Source of the DNA: Hirsutella rhossiliensis
Lineage: Eukaryota; Ascomycota; Sordariomycetes; Hypocreales; Ophiocordycipitaceae
Length of the DNA stretch: 64,000 nt
NCBI RefSeq assembly: GCF_020360975.1
Contig: NW_025408671.1
Location: 186,001-250,000, forward strand
Reading direction: 5' to 3'
Positions 1 through 10,426 of this stretch are shown here, in pieces (the stretch's first letter is position 1; each line of letters opens with the position of its first letter). The notes beneath the pieces are model-generated. The model did not search any database. It was not told the DNA's origin and worked only from the letters and a program-made list of their open reading frames with translations. The position numbers were made by a program, and so were the translations under genes.

Positions 1-583
1 ATAGATGCCGTTGTTAAATAACATAGTAGCAAATTCCTAGAATGTAAAACGCCCCCAGTACTTGATTCAACTAACACTTGGGGTTTTAGATACAATCAAG
101 CTTAAAGCCTTGCAGATGAAATTTTCCAAAGGGAGACGTGGGAAAATGCTGCCGGCAAAGGATTCTAGTCTGGAGAGCCGGGGGCCTTTCGCCTCCTCAG
201 ATAGTTGTTGCTGGGCCACAACACTTGCAAATAGTGAGAAGGGCGCCAATGATGTCGTCCCCTGCCCATCATGATTCTTTCTGAACCATTTCAAGGATTC
301 GGTTGGTAGATCATCGATCGTACATGGCATGGAGAAAACAGTGAACAAATGCTCAGAAGTATTAGATAGATAGAAAGCATAAAGCGTCCCTCTGCAGCCC
401 AATGGGCCAGTTATGGGCGATATGCTGATACGTGTCGGGTAGACAGCACTTTTTATATATAGTTGTCAATATACATCTTAAATTTTCGTTCTAGAACATT
501 TAATAGCTTGCTCTAGAATAGTTCCGAGGAAGGAGGTAAGACTTGACGCATCTTTCAGATTCGCACAGTAGACAGTAACGTGC
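1..583. other. Left edge, no gene supported
   Basis: I see no recognisable gene here. The longest open frame is on the minus strand at 67-402 (111 codons). It has no signal peptide, no domain I know and no splice-consistent extension, so I leave it uncalled. The last part is likely the 3' flank of the gene that ends at 584. Confidence 0.5.
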
Positions 584-2062
584 TTAAAAGAGGAGAGCCA
601 AAGCAGAAGCAGCGACAACAGTCAGAACGCTTATAGCGTTGCCGGTGCGAGCGGAGCCGGCAGTTTTAAGGCCTGGCTTGTCGGACCCGAGGCGGCTGCT
701 ATTTGTCGGAGTCGAAACGCCGGTGCCATTGAGCCGGCCGCCTGGGGGTGCCGGGGCACCCTGCGGGCTGTCCGGGGCGACGGTCTGTGGAGTGACATTC
801 TCGGCAATAGTGTCGAGCATCCTCTCCAAGGGCGGGTTGGTCATTACCTCGCTTAGCGGGACCGGGGTCCTGGCGGCGACCACGTCTAGCACCGGCTTCT
901 GGTCGACGCACTGCTCGCCGGCGCAGGCGCGTATGCACTGACACTGCGCCTCAGACTGGCACGGCTTAAAAACCGAGCCAGTCGTCATAGTTGTGCTGCC
1001 AGTGCTGCTCGACTTAACCTCGAGCTTGAGCACGAGGTTTGACATGCACTCGTCGTCGCCCTGGCACAGCTGTGGCTCACCGCAACTCCCGGCACCGCGG
1101 CTACATTTAAGTACAAGCCGCTCTTCGGCAGCCTTTTCCGGAACCGGCTCCTGACGTACATCGCTGCCCTGAATGACGACGTCGGTCAGCTTGTTGCCCT
1201 CGACCCGCAGCCGGCAGCTGTTCGAGTCCGACTGCTTGATAGTTTGGACGAAGCCGTTAAAGGAGTGCCCCTGGAATACGCTGACGACGTGGCCGTGGTA
1301 GTGCGGCTCGCAGGGCTCGTAGTGGTACCGGCGCTGAAGCTCCATGTTGACCTCGACGACGTCGACGACGAGCATGATGCTTAAGCTCTGCGCCTGCTCG
1401 GGCACTGTCTGTATGGAGAACATGCCGCCGCGGATCTCGCACGGGCATTTAGTGAGCTCGAGCATGATATCTTCGACTTGCTTTTCGGGCACACGAGTGA
1501 GGTTACTCTCGGCTGAAGTCTTTCCTTTAACCCCATATTCCGTGGTCGTCTCGCCTGAAGTCTTTCCTTTAACCCCATATTCCGTGGTCGTCTCCTTGGG
1601 CTTTGCGCCGGCCGTGGGCGCCGTGAGCACATAAGTTGGGGTCTGAAGTTGGATGTCCGGCGTGCCGGCAGTTGGCTGGAGTGAGGCGATCTTGGTCTGC
1701 TCAAGGTTGATTGAAGATCGGCCAGTCCATGTCGGATCCTTCTCGGGAGCTTTTGATTCAACATAGCCTGGAAGCCCAGCGATCGGTCGACTAGTGGCAG
1801 CGGGACCCTCCGGCCGAGGATTTATGTAGTCTATGCCCTGAGGACCCTTCTCTCCGCAGGCTCCCATTTTGGTATTTTCACACCCCTGGCGCGGTCCCTC
1901 GATTGGTCCATTGGCTGGCCACTTTGGGCCTGAGTCTGGAGAGAACGGGCATTCGGAGCAAACTTGTATAGGGTTACCGCCACCGGGCCCGTACGTAGGG
2001 ACGCAGCTGCCCAGCGCCGCAATGGTGAGGAATAGAACAAGTTTCTTTTTATTTGCGGCCAT
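584..2062 (-). CDS. Secreted, Cys-rich, probably GPI-anchored hypothetical protein
   Basis: Single-exon gene of 492 aa. I place the start at 2062 (MAANKKK...) because a typical signal peptide follows at once (basic n-region, hydrophobic LVLFLTIAALGSC). The frame stays open upstream to 2404, but that part looks like 5' leader. The C-terminus ends in a hydrophobic tail (SVLTVVAASALALLF) after a small-residue, Ser/Thr-rich segment, the usual layout of a GPI signal. In between lie a Pro/Gly-rich N-terminal third with several cysteines (CSECPF, CENTKMGAC), a 14-residue tandem duplication containing TEYGVKGKT, and a Cys-rich second half (CQGDDEC, CQCIRACAGEQC). I do not recognise a catalytic domain or named family. 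A cell-wall or surface role is inferred only from the targeting signals. Expression from the minus strand fits the open frame; antisense frames here are short. Confidence 0.75.
   Translation of the reverse strand: MAANKKKLVLFLTIAALGSCVPTYGPGGGNPIQVCSECPFSPDSGPKWPANGPIEGPRQGCENTKMGACGEKGPQGIDYINPRPEGPAATSRPIAGLPGYVESKAPEKDPTWTGRSSINLEQTKIASLQPTAGTPDIQLQTPTYVLTAPTAGAKPKETTTEYGVKGKTSGETTTEYGVKGKTSAESNLTRVPEKQVEDIMLELTKCPCEIRGGMFSIQTVPEQAQSLSIMLVVDVVEVNMELQRRYHYEPCEPHYHGHVVSVFQGHSFNGFVQTIKQSDSNSCRLRVEGNKLTDVVIQGSDVRQEPVPEKAAEERLVLKCSRGAGSCGEPQLCQGDDECMSNLVLKLEVKSSSTGSTTMTTGSVFKPCQSEAQCQCIRACAGEQCVDQKPVLDVVAARTPVPLSEVMTNPPLERMLDTIAENVTPQTVAPDSPQGAPAPPGGRLNGTGVSTPTNSSRLGSDKPGLKTAGSARTGNAISVLTVVAASALALLF
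1513..1596 (-). repeat. 42-bp tandem duplication inside the GPI-type protein
   Basis: Two adjacent 42-bp copies (1513-1554 and 1555-1596) are nearly identical in DNA. They encode two 14-residue units containing TEYGVKGKTS. The reading frame is kept. The near-perfect identity points to recent replication slippage. Confidence 0.9.
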
Positions 2063-5000
2063 GATTTCGAGTTTTTGACAGGCGTGCGGGAAGGAGGATG
2101 GTATTGAATAGCGGATAAAATTGAGAAGAACGGGAAAGGTGGTATTGAACCGAGACAGAAAGAATGGAAACCATAGAATGAGCGACAGCTGCCCACTAAT
2201 GAAAGTAGCAGAGGAGCAGGATAATAGGGAGGGGAGAGGCACGGATGAGAGAGGGATATAGCTTCCAGCTGTAAGTTCGGTCGTCCACATTCCCCCACCC
2301 CGCCAAGGTGTCGTTAATGCAGCCTGGCTTTGCATAGATCGAATTAAATCATAGGACATTGACGATACCGACGTCAGCAGGGAAGATGCAGGCCCATGTT
2401 TCATGTTGTGTGCCCTGTAGCCCGATCTGCCTCGCTCCCTTTTTTTGTACGTACTTCAACCATGCCGTACTTTAAAAAGAACAAATCCATTGATACAAGT
2501 ACTTTCGCATTGACAATATATGACTTAGCCTCTTTTTATATGGAACCGGCATAGGAGTACTATGGGTAGGTCGTCTCCCTTTAATCCCATTGACACGTAC
2601 AGCCACGCATACCTTATGCGCGGGCCCTACCTAAGATCACCTAACTATAGCTAGTTGCCGTTGTTTGAATTTGGCTTGACTCGACGCTTGTAAGTGATGG
2701 CTCTTAGCTTCTTACTAGCTTGAGCCGCAGTCGTACTGTAGTAATATTAGCTACCGCTTAGACAAGAGGTTTAACTTCTGAGTAAAACAAGCTTACGTGT
2801 TTATGTTCTAGTTTAAGAATTCTTCCTTACCATGCGACGAGGTTAGTGAGTTTTTCGTTCTCTTAGGCAGGCTGACCGCGAGCAAGTCGACACTCTTCCG
2901 GATCGATCCAGCGGCTCCTAGATGATTCCACAGCCGCTCAGAGGGAGGAAATGACGTAGCCATCATTACATAGTTTCCGTTATAGAGCTGCAGCCAGTTT
3001 ACGGACTATCATCAGTTGAGGCCACTGCTGTTCGTCGCGCATCGGCCGGGTCTGGCTTTTCTACTGCAAACAGCCGGGTCTGAAGTACGTGGCAATTTAA
3101 GTTTAGTCTTTGGACTGTTTGGCATGTGATTACCATGGTAAGAAAGTACCGAGGGCGATCGGTCAACTGATTTGCTTCACAATGCCTCCCGATTGATCAG
3201 TCACGCTCTCCATGGGCTTCTGTACTGGCCTTGAAATCTGAACCAACGGACATGATATTATTGACTGTAAATCTTCACCCACGCAAAATGTGCTCATGGG
3301 TGTCAGCCATTAAGCAACCGTCTAGGAAGAACCCGGGGCGTGGGTTGAGAAACGCGTGAGAGCAACGCAGATAAGTCAGTCTGCAGGATTATTGATCTGC
3401 AACAACGTCTAAATTTTTAACGAACCGCAGGTCTACCATGAAGTGATATGGGCCATTCTCTTCGGAAAGCTCCAACTGGACAAAGAACTCGGCTGCTTTG
3501 GACGGTACTCTTTTTCTTTTGTCGGGACGCCCTCGCAGGTGGCTGACAGTCTGGAGACTTGGGTGGATGGGGCAGGCGTCTATAGCTTTAACTTTGGACG
3601 CGGCTCATTCGGTCTATTGCAGTGAAGTTGAAACAAGAAGGTGCTCGCTAACATTATAACATGTATATACTACTTTTCAGCCTTCCAAAGATATTGCCGA
3701 GCTACTTAATGTAGTGCTTCGAGCCCGAGGTCTAGTCTAGGATTAAGCCGCTGCGGGATAGATATACCGGGCAACTTTTAGACCCGGCCGGAGGGCGGCC
3801 AAATATCTATAACTGGCCTCCGGGTGCTTATGCTACTCATCATTAGATCCTAAATGGAAACGCAAAGCTACCTTACGCTGCGACTATTCTGTGTGAACGA
3901 TGATATATATGGGGAATGCCGAAAAAAAAACACTAGGCAATAGTTGAGTTAAGAATAAATCATAAAAATCACTGCGAAACTGGTGTGCTCTTGCTTAAAA
4001 TTGCGGGCTCTCCAGCGAATAGTATAGAGTAAAGCAACAGGCAAGCTTACATGCCTGAAGCTATTAGTGAACATGCGTGCGGTATCATGGTATGCAGTTA
4101 CACCAAGATCCGTTGGCTTTCCTCCTCGGGCACCGGGTGACATTGCATGTGCGCGGGACAAGGAGATAGGGTGGTAGAAGCTTTGCTGTGCCAAGCAACA
4201 TGTCACCGAAAAATAGATACAACTGCCTCAAAACGCTTGTCCGCCAGGCATGTATCTGTGTTCTTCTCCACAAATGGGAGCGCGGGACTTGAGGGCAAAG
4301 ATGGAAACCGAACTCGGCCAACATGAGCCGAAAAACATCAGCACGTAGGCGAAGCGTAAAAGACGTAGCCAAAGCAGGCCGCAATAGGACAAGGAACCAA
4401 ATTTTGCACGGAGACAAGGATTAGTGTATCGACAAGGCAGACCTTGCGGAGCTTAAGGCGATGCTATCGTGATCTTATTGCTTGAACGTGTGGTGACTGT
4501 CATGATCTGGTAACCCGCTACGAACGTTGCTACCACGCTGAATCATCACACAATCTCATCACGAAGACAATAGCTATGACTTCCATTGCAAACCTTATCT
4601 AATGCTGCGAGTTACGACAGATACGTGTTGCTCGGGGACTCTAGAGAAGGTCTCTTGGCTGATTTTGGTGCAAGGTATGAGTTACAGATACTCCCGTCTT
4701 CTAGCAAGGGCAAGCGGAACATACAGCGCCGCAGTGTTACCTCCGTTATGCCAAGCCTTAGGAAATTGGTCAGGTGCATTGAACGGCGGACCCTACAGCC
4801 TGCGCTCAATGTCGAATCCTAAGTGATTTGGACGAGGTCCAAGAACCCACTCTACTGCGGAGATTCAGCATCATCACTTGGATTCACGATGCCAGCACAA
4901 GCCGCTGCCTTCTTTTGGCACCAAGGGTGGCACGGCTCAAACGTTCCCAGTACCTCCATCTTTCACTCTCGCCTCTCAGCGTCAAGGTACCAATGAAACT

Positions 5001-7958
5001 CCAACAAGAAAGAATAAGAGTGAGGTTGACGGGCGATCTCAACGATATATATACGTCATTTTTGGTCCACGTGCAGATGGTAGAGCGTCTAGCGCAGTAC
5101 AGCCTCAGGGGCCTCTCTATCCGCGCTCCCTCTGGTATACAGCGTGCTTACCAGGAAGAGCTCTTCGTTTCCAGCATCAGCCCTACGTCTTCCTCCTTGA
5201 GGTGAGCCAGGCCTCAGTCGCTGCTATGATGAGGGCATTCCCTCATGGCTATGCGGCAAGTCCTTGTTAACTGCATCGGGCGGCTCCCTGAATAAGACAA
5301 GAGTACATGCAGGCCGCCGATGGATTTCGCTGGCCGTGCCGGGACTGGGCCGATAACTCCGACATGGTTATGGCGATGGCCTCTGCTAGCGGGCTTTACA
5401 ACTTCTGGAATGGACAGGAATTGCAGGCACATCACATCGACAATCCTTTTTTACATATAGGGTTCGTCGTGCTTTGGACGGAGCAAATGAGCGGTTCCCT
5501 CCTCAACACAAGCAGCAGACTTTGCGATGCCAGCGCCTTGGAGCCATCTCATGGAAGCAAGCTCACTCGTCCGCAAGACCGCACTGGCAAATGGTGGCAG
5601 GTAGCGAAATTCTCTTAGATTCGAAAACACCTCCAGCAAGCAAAGCAGGCAAATCGGAGTTACTTCACGATGTTAGTACGATGCGTTAACTCGCGTAGCA
5701 AACTCTAGGAAGATCACAACACAAAGTAACGATATCGTCAGCCTCGAGGCGTTGCAAACTCATATCAATTGGGACCTCGCATGCGAGACCATGGCATTTC
5801 GCCCGACTTGGCGAGTTTCGATCCTCTTGTTTTCCTTTCTGACTCCCCTATTTTACGAGCCCGAGACCACCATGACGTCCCGGTCTCTGCTGCAACCCTC
5901 GTTCGCGCGGCGCCGCGTAGCTCTTGTAACCAAGTCATTGTGGAACATCCAGGGCCTCAGGCGGGCGAAGAAAAGAGGCCCCTTGCCTTCGCCCACAACT
6001 ACGACAGTAAATGCGACTTTCTTAGCATTCAACAGCCACAAATGTCAATAAATCGCTTCACATGACACGGTAGTCTAATTCTGCTACATTTTTCGTAGTT
6101 CTTAGAGCAGAGGGGCGATATATTTTGCCGGAAGCCCCGCTTCGTGTAAAACGGGACGGCTTCTCCCCCACCCGCATGGACCTCATGTGAGGACCAAATT
6201 TGCGGTATAAATGAGGGGGGACACGATGGGTCTCATGAGCCGCCTCTGCTGACCTGCGGCGCAGACAGCCCTTAGACAAGGAGGGGATAGCTCACCCGCG
6301 TTCGTCCGGTTCGACCGGACCTTTGTTCCTAGGTAAGCTAAACATCCATATGCGCGGCAACGCAGCAATGAGCCTTGTCGCTAAGAGCCAGCCACCGCCA
6401 GACTACGTGACTGCTGGGCAAAATCTGTCAGTGGAGGCGACTATTAATCCGCTGCTGCCAGGTCTCACTGTTAAGGTTGTCCTAGTCGTACGTCCGGTCT
6501 TCAACCTCGGGGTAAACCCGTGGGCGGACTCTAACGGGTGCCGAGACTCGAAGTGCGGCTGGAGGGTGTCACGCCTCCAGCCAAAGAGGGTTTAATACCC
6601 AAGGCTCAATGGGATACCAAGTATGTATGTCTTGACCAGGATGATACGCTAGTCAGTCCCTTTACTAGTGAGTGTCTTGTCACCGAGCGTCGCTTACCGA
6701 GTCTTAGACCGAGGAGCAATCATTTTACCTAGATGCACTGGTCAGGGTTGCAAATGTGGACTTTTTCCTCCTCCCACAGCACACACGTACCCAACCTGGT
6801 TATAGATGACCTCGCATCTCCATTCAAAATATCCCAAGATCGCCATCTTTCGTGAGCAATGCTTCCAGCTTGCCGACCATCTCGGGCTCGTGATCCGAGC
6901 TCGAGGATCGAGACTATTCCGAACACTCCTGGTTGCCCAAGCCTGATCCCAATGCCCAATCTCTTTATAGCCTGGCATATACGCCGGGTATTTCTCACCC
7001 GGCTCACCAACTCAGCTGGCTAGCATCTCTGCACAGGTGCGACGAGCCCCCGAGACATGCAGCGGCAGATGTGAGCCACGCCTTAGTTCTCAGCAAGTGC
7101 TTCTTTTTCGGGATCAATTATTAGTAACCGTTATTAAGTCACCCAAGACGTGGACAAGTGGACGGGAAGTACAGATTACACCAAGCTGTAGTCTTACGTG
7201 TCTTACGTTTCTGGGTGAGCTGGACGCCAATGCATGTCCGCTGAGGGCTGCGACTGCCGTAGTATAAGACGGCCCATCGGCATAACCCTTGTCTACGGTC
7301 GAGCCCTTCTGCCGTGCGGCAGTTTATCACTTCAAGCTTAACTAGTAAGCAGATGGTCTCGCTGAAGTCGCCTTACATCAGGCTCTACTGCATGTCGGTA
7401 CAGAGAAGCACAGCTTGGGGCAATATGCATGTCAGCCGCTACTGAAGGGCTAGCTGCTTTATATGCCGCATACGGGCTCTACTCGCCGCTTCAGGGAGTT
7501 CCGGTTGCAGATCGACAATCTGCCGTCTGTCTTTGGCCTCTTAGCGTTTACTGTTCCATCTTTGTCGCTGTCATGGCCAAAGACGCGACCACATTTCTGT
7601 CCCCCAGGTATCCCCTGGAGGCAGAGTTTGCGTGCTAAGGTGGTTTCTTTTTCTCAGACCGCCTGCTTTCCCAGACATGTACTGCAGCTAAGCGTCGCCT
7701 GCTGCGATTTATTGAATGTTTGATACTCCGGACGATCTCGAAGCGAAGGGTTAGCGGCTGGCGGCTCTGGCAAATCGATCGGCTTATTCATACCGGCCAT
7801 TAAGTGTAAGATTGACTTGTGGAAGAGAATGGCCAAAGTATAAATGTCAACGTCTTATCCTCCGTCAAAGTATACGCTCCAACCAATTCATCTGCATCAG
7901 ACTCGATTCTTCACATACATCTGATAAGCCAGGAAGCAATTTGTTAAAGTCTTCCAAT
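2063..7958. other. 5.9-kb gene-poor stretch
   Basis: No gene that I can defend. Positions 2063-2404 are probably the leader of the minus-strand gene. From about 4580 to 6600 several 60-130-codon frames overlap on both strands, for example 4828-5205, 5307-5618, 5752-6051 and 6323-6595 on plus. None has a recognisable motif, a signal peptide or splice signals that link it to another. They could be remains of a degraded gene. The DNA is not strongly AT-rich, so it does not look like classical RIP debris. Confidence 0.5.
7839..7845 (+). promoter_or_regulatory. TATA box candidate
   Basis: TATAAAT lies 114 bp upstream of the ATG of the small secreted protein at 7959. The distance is plausible for a fungal core promoter plus leader. 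Confidence 0.4.
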
Positions 7959-8294
7959 ATGAAGTTCCTTACCATCGCCACCCTCTTTGTGTCACTGGCC
8001 CTCGCCGCGCCAACAGCTGAAACTGGCAAGGAGAAGGGCAGCGAGTGCAACAAGTACGACGACAACAAGGGTTACAGCGGTGGCTACAAGAACGACTACT
8101 ACGATCAGAAGGGTGACTACTATGGTGGCGAACACAAGGGAGTCTACAAGAGGGGTGGTTACGGCGATTACTACGACGATGACTACTATGGCGGTTACTA
8201 CGACGACGACTACTATGGCGACTACTATCGCGGCTTCGGTCGCCGACGCCGCCATCACCACCACCACCGCAAGCACGGGTTTCCCTTTTTTTAA
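7959..8294 (+). CDS. Small secreted Tyr/Gly/Asp-rich protein with His-rich tail
   Basis: Single-exon protein of 111 aa. I choose the ATG at 7959 because MKFLTIATLFVSLALAAPTA is a clear signal peptide with Ala-rich cleavage site; the frame is open further upstream but without signal character. The mature part is low complexity: it starts Lys/Gly/Tyr-rich (about residues 25-70), contains a dibasic KR (VYKRGGYGDYY), continues with YYDDDYYG-type repeats (about 70-95) and ends with FGRRRR, five histidines, RKHGFPFF. I do not recognise a family. Possible readings are a wall or surface matrix protein, a metal-binding secreted peptide, or a Kex2-processed repeat peptide. Acidic Asp/Tyr repeats followed by a strongly basic/His tail give the protein a marked charge split. 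Function is unknown. Confidence 0.75.
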   Translation: MKFLTIATLFVSLALAAPTAETGKEKGSECNKYDDNKGYSGGYKNDYYDQKGDYYGGEHKGVYKRGGYGDYYDDDYYGGYYDDDYYGDYYRGFGRRRRHHHHHRKHGFPFF

Positions 8295-9096
8295 GAGAAG
8301 GCTTGCCGCTTTATTACTCCGCTCCTGTTTCGACCCTAATGGACATACGTGAGAGGGGTTGAATAGCCAGAGCGAGGAGTATAATGCATGATTTGGCTCG
8401 AGCGAGCGCCCTTTTAGCTACAGCATACGCTAGGATTAATGGTTCATACTTGACGAGTAATGGCACTATCACCGTCCCAATCTATACGCAACGCGTGAGT
8501 GCCCGTTTCGAGGATCGAGACAGCAAAGGATTGTACGTATTGCAGGTCGATGTTTAGAGAGCGTCACAGCCGTCCGGGATACGCTTCGCCAATGTAATCC
8601 GCAGCAAACCTCATGAGCCTGCACCGGCTCAGTATTTATAGCCTCGACCCGGACAGCCGTGTACATCCAAAGCCAGAAGCATTGAGCAAGACAAAGAAGG
8701 GCGGAAGCTGGATAAATTTGTTACATGTATTTTCGAGAAAACAAGGACGAAGTGGCGTATTCCTGTATGTATACTTTCATCTGCTCCATTTGTCTCCTGT
8801 GAAAAGATTCATCTCCGCTCGTCCCTTTTTCGTTAAGCAACTCAACATTATTACACAATAACAACCGTACTAGTTTCCTGTATCTTCTTGTAAGAACGTG
8901 AGACCGGAGTCCGAATTTCCTCGCGGCAACACTTTTTTAGCCCCGCGCATTATATTTATCAGCAGATCTGGCTGGTTCGACGAGACTCATTGATGGCCAA
9001 GTCGACGGATATGGAATTCATTTTAAAACAAACCCCGAATGTACATTGAGAATGTGTACCGAGTCACGTGCGGCTACAGAGTGTCAACGGCCTATA
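8295..9096. other. Intergenic region between two genes
   Basis: This holds the 3' flanks of the secreted-protein gene and of the convergent TIM-barrel gene. No further coding frame or RNA gene is evident. Confidence 0.5.
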
Positions 9097-10030
9097 TCAG
9101 TTCGGCAATCTCATCGTAAGCCCCTTGAGACTTGAAGTCATGTCTGTAATGGCTGTTTCCACCGGGATCCTTTCCACAGAGCTTGCGCCATAGAACCCAT
9201 GCACTCCTGTCGTGCGGCTCAAGACGTATTCCACCTCCTTTGGTGTAGCAATTGGTCCACCGTGACACAGCACAAGAATCTCGGGATTAATCTTGGCCGC
9301 AGCATTGCGTATCTCTTGAACCTGGACAACGCATTGATCAATGTCTTTGCCTGTTACTGCGCCTATCGATCCGCTGGTCGTCAGACCCATATGTGCGACT
9401 AGAATATCGGCCCCTGCGTTGGCCATCTTCTTGCTCTCGTCGGCATTGAACACGTAGGGCGTCGTAAGCAGGCCCATGGAGTGGGCGATGCGCACCATGT
9501 CAACCTCTTGGTCGTATGATATACCCGTTTCCTCGAGGTTTGCGCGGAATTGACCGTCTATGAGGCCAACTGTCGGAAAGTTCTGCACGCCCGCAAAGCC
9601 CATTTCTTGCAGGGTCTTGAGAAATTTGGGAATATCGCGGAAAGGATCTGTGGCGCAAACCCCAGCGACGACAGGTGTGCGTTTCACCACCGGGAGTACC
9701 TCACTTGCCTGTGCGGGAATGTCAGTGACGAAAACATGCTACGGTGCAGCAAGCCAGCTGCCGACTGCCCTTTGGGAGCAGAGGAGTAGATCATACCATG
9801 GCCACAACGGCGTCGTTGGCGTTGCCATACGGCATCAGACCGCACAGAGAACCGCAGCCCGCCATCCGAAATCGCCCACTGTTATAGACAACAATGAGGT
9901 CCCCATTCCCGGCCTCGATGGATTTCGCTGAAAGCCCGACGCCGGCCCCGGCCCCGACAATGGGCTTGCCCAAAGATATTTGGGCGCGCAGATTGGCCAG
10001 AATCTGCTTTCTGTCTTTGGGAGGCCCCAT
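9097..10030 (-). CDS. TIM-barrel protein (PF09370/Tm-1 C-terminal type)
   Basis: Two exons on the minus strand: 10030-9797 and 9708-9097. They are separated by an 88-bp intron (donor GTATGA, acceptor CACAG) that joins in phase 0 and gives 281 aa, the usual size of this family. Exon 1 has [15 protein letters not shown] and the [14 protein letters not shown] segment; exon 2 has [24 protein letters not shown] and LVLCHGGPI. These are typical of the phosphoenolpyruvate-hydrolase-like/TIM-barrel signal-transduction family and of the C-terminal half of tomato Tm-1. The exact reaction in fungi is not established to my knowledge; a cytosolic metabolic enzyme is likely because there is no signal peptide. 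It is transcribed divergently from the UPF0261 gene at 10427, which encodes the other half of plant Tm-1. Confidence 0.9.
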
Positions 10031-10426
10031 GGCTTGCTCTGAAGGAAGGTTGACGAGTGTGAGCCTGATTAGTCGATAACGTGAAGCGTGACCCTTGATT
10101 GACAGAAGACCACTCTACGTTACAGGACATGAGACGGCGAGGGGAAGCTCGTTGATATGGAGCAACTCTTCGTTGTGGATTCACCGCCCCGCACACGAAG
10201 CTGCAGCATAACTGTTGCACGGTGTTCGCACGGAGCAGCCTGCGCCATCACTTCCATTTAGAGGGGGGCCGAGGCTATACTCGGGTATCTCGCCGGGATC
10301 CCGTCTACTTTACACGGAAGCCCACCTGCCACCCCCCGCAAAACTCGTTATATTCTCATCGTCCACAGAACCTGCGTCTAACCCTTCAGCTGGAGGTGCT
10401 TCAGCGTGCATCGGTGCTCTCCAACA
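10031..10426. promoter_or_regulatory. Shared divergent promoter of the Tm-1-like pair
   Basis: The 396 bp between the two divergent start codons must hold both promoters. A bidirectional control region is inferred from the spacing and from the known physical fusion of the two domains in plants. I cannot point to a specific operator. Confidence 0.55.

Noticed and set aside
7992..8276. Val/Ile-rich minus-strand frame resembling a membrane protein
   Set aside because: Antisense shadow of the Tyr/Asp repeat protein at 7959-8294.
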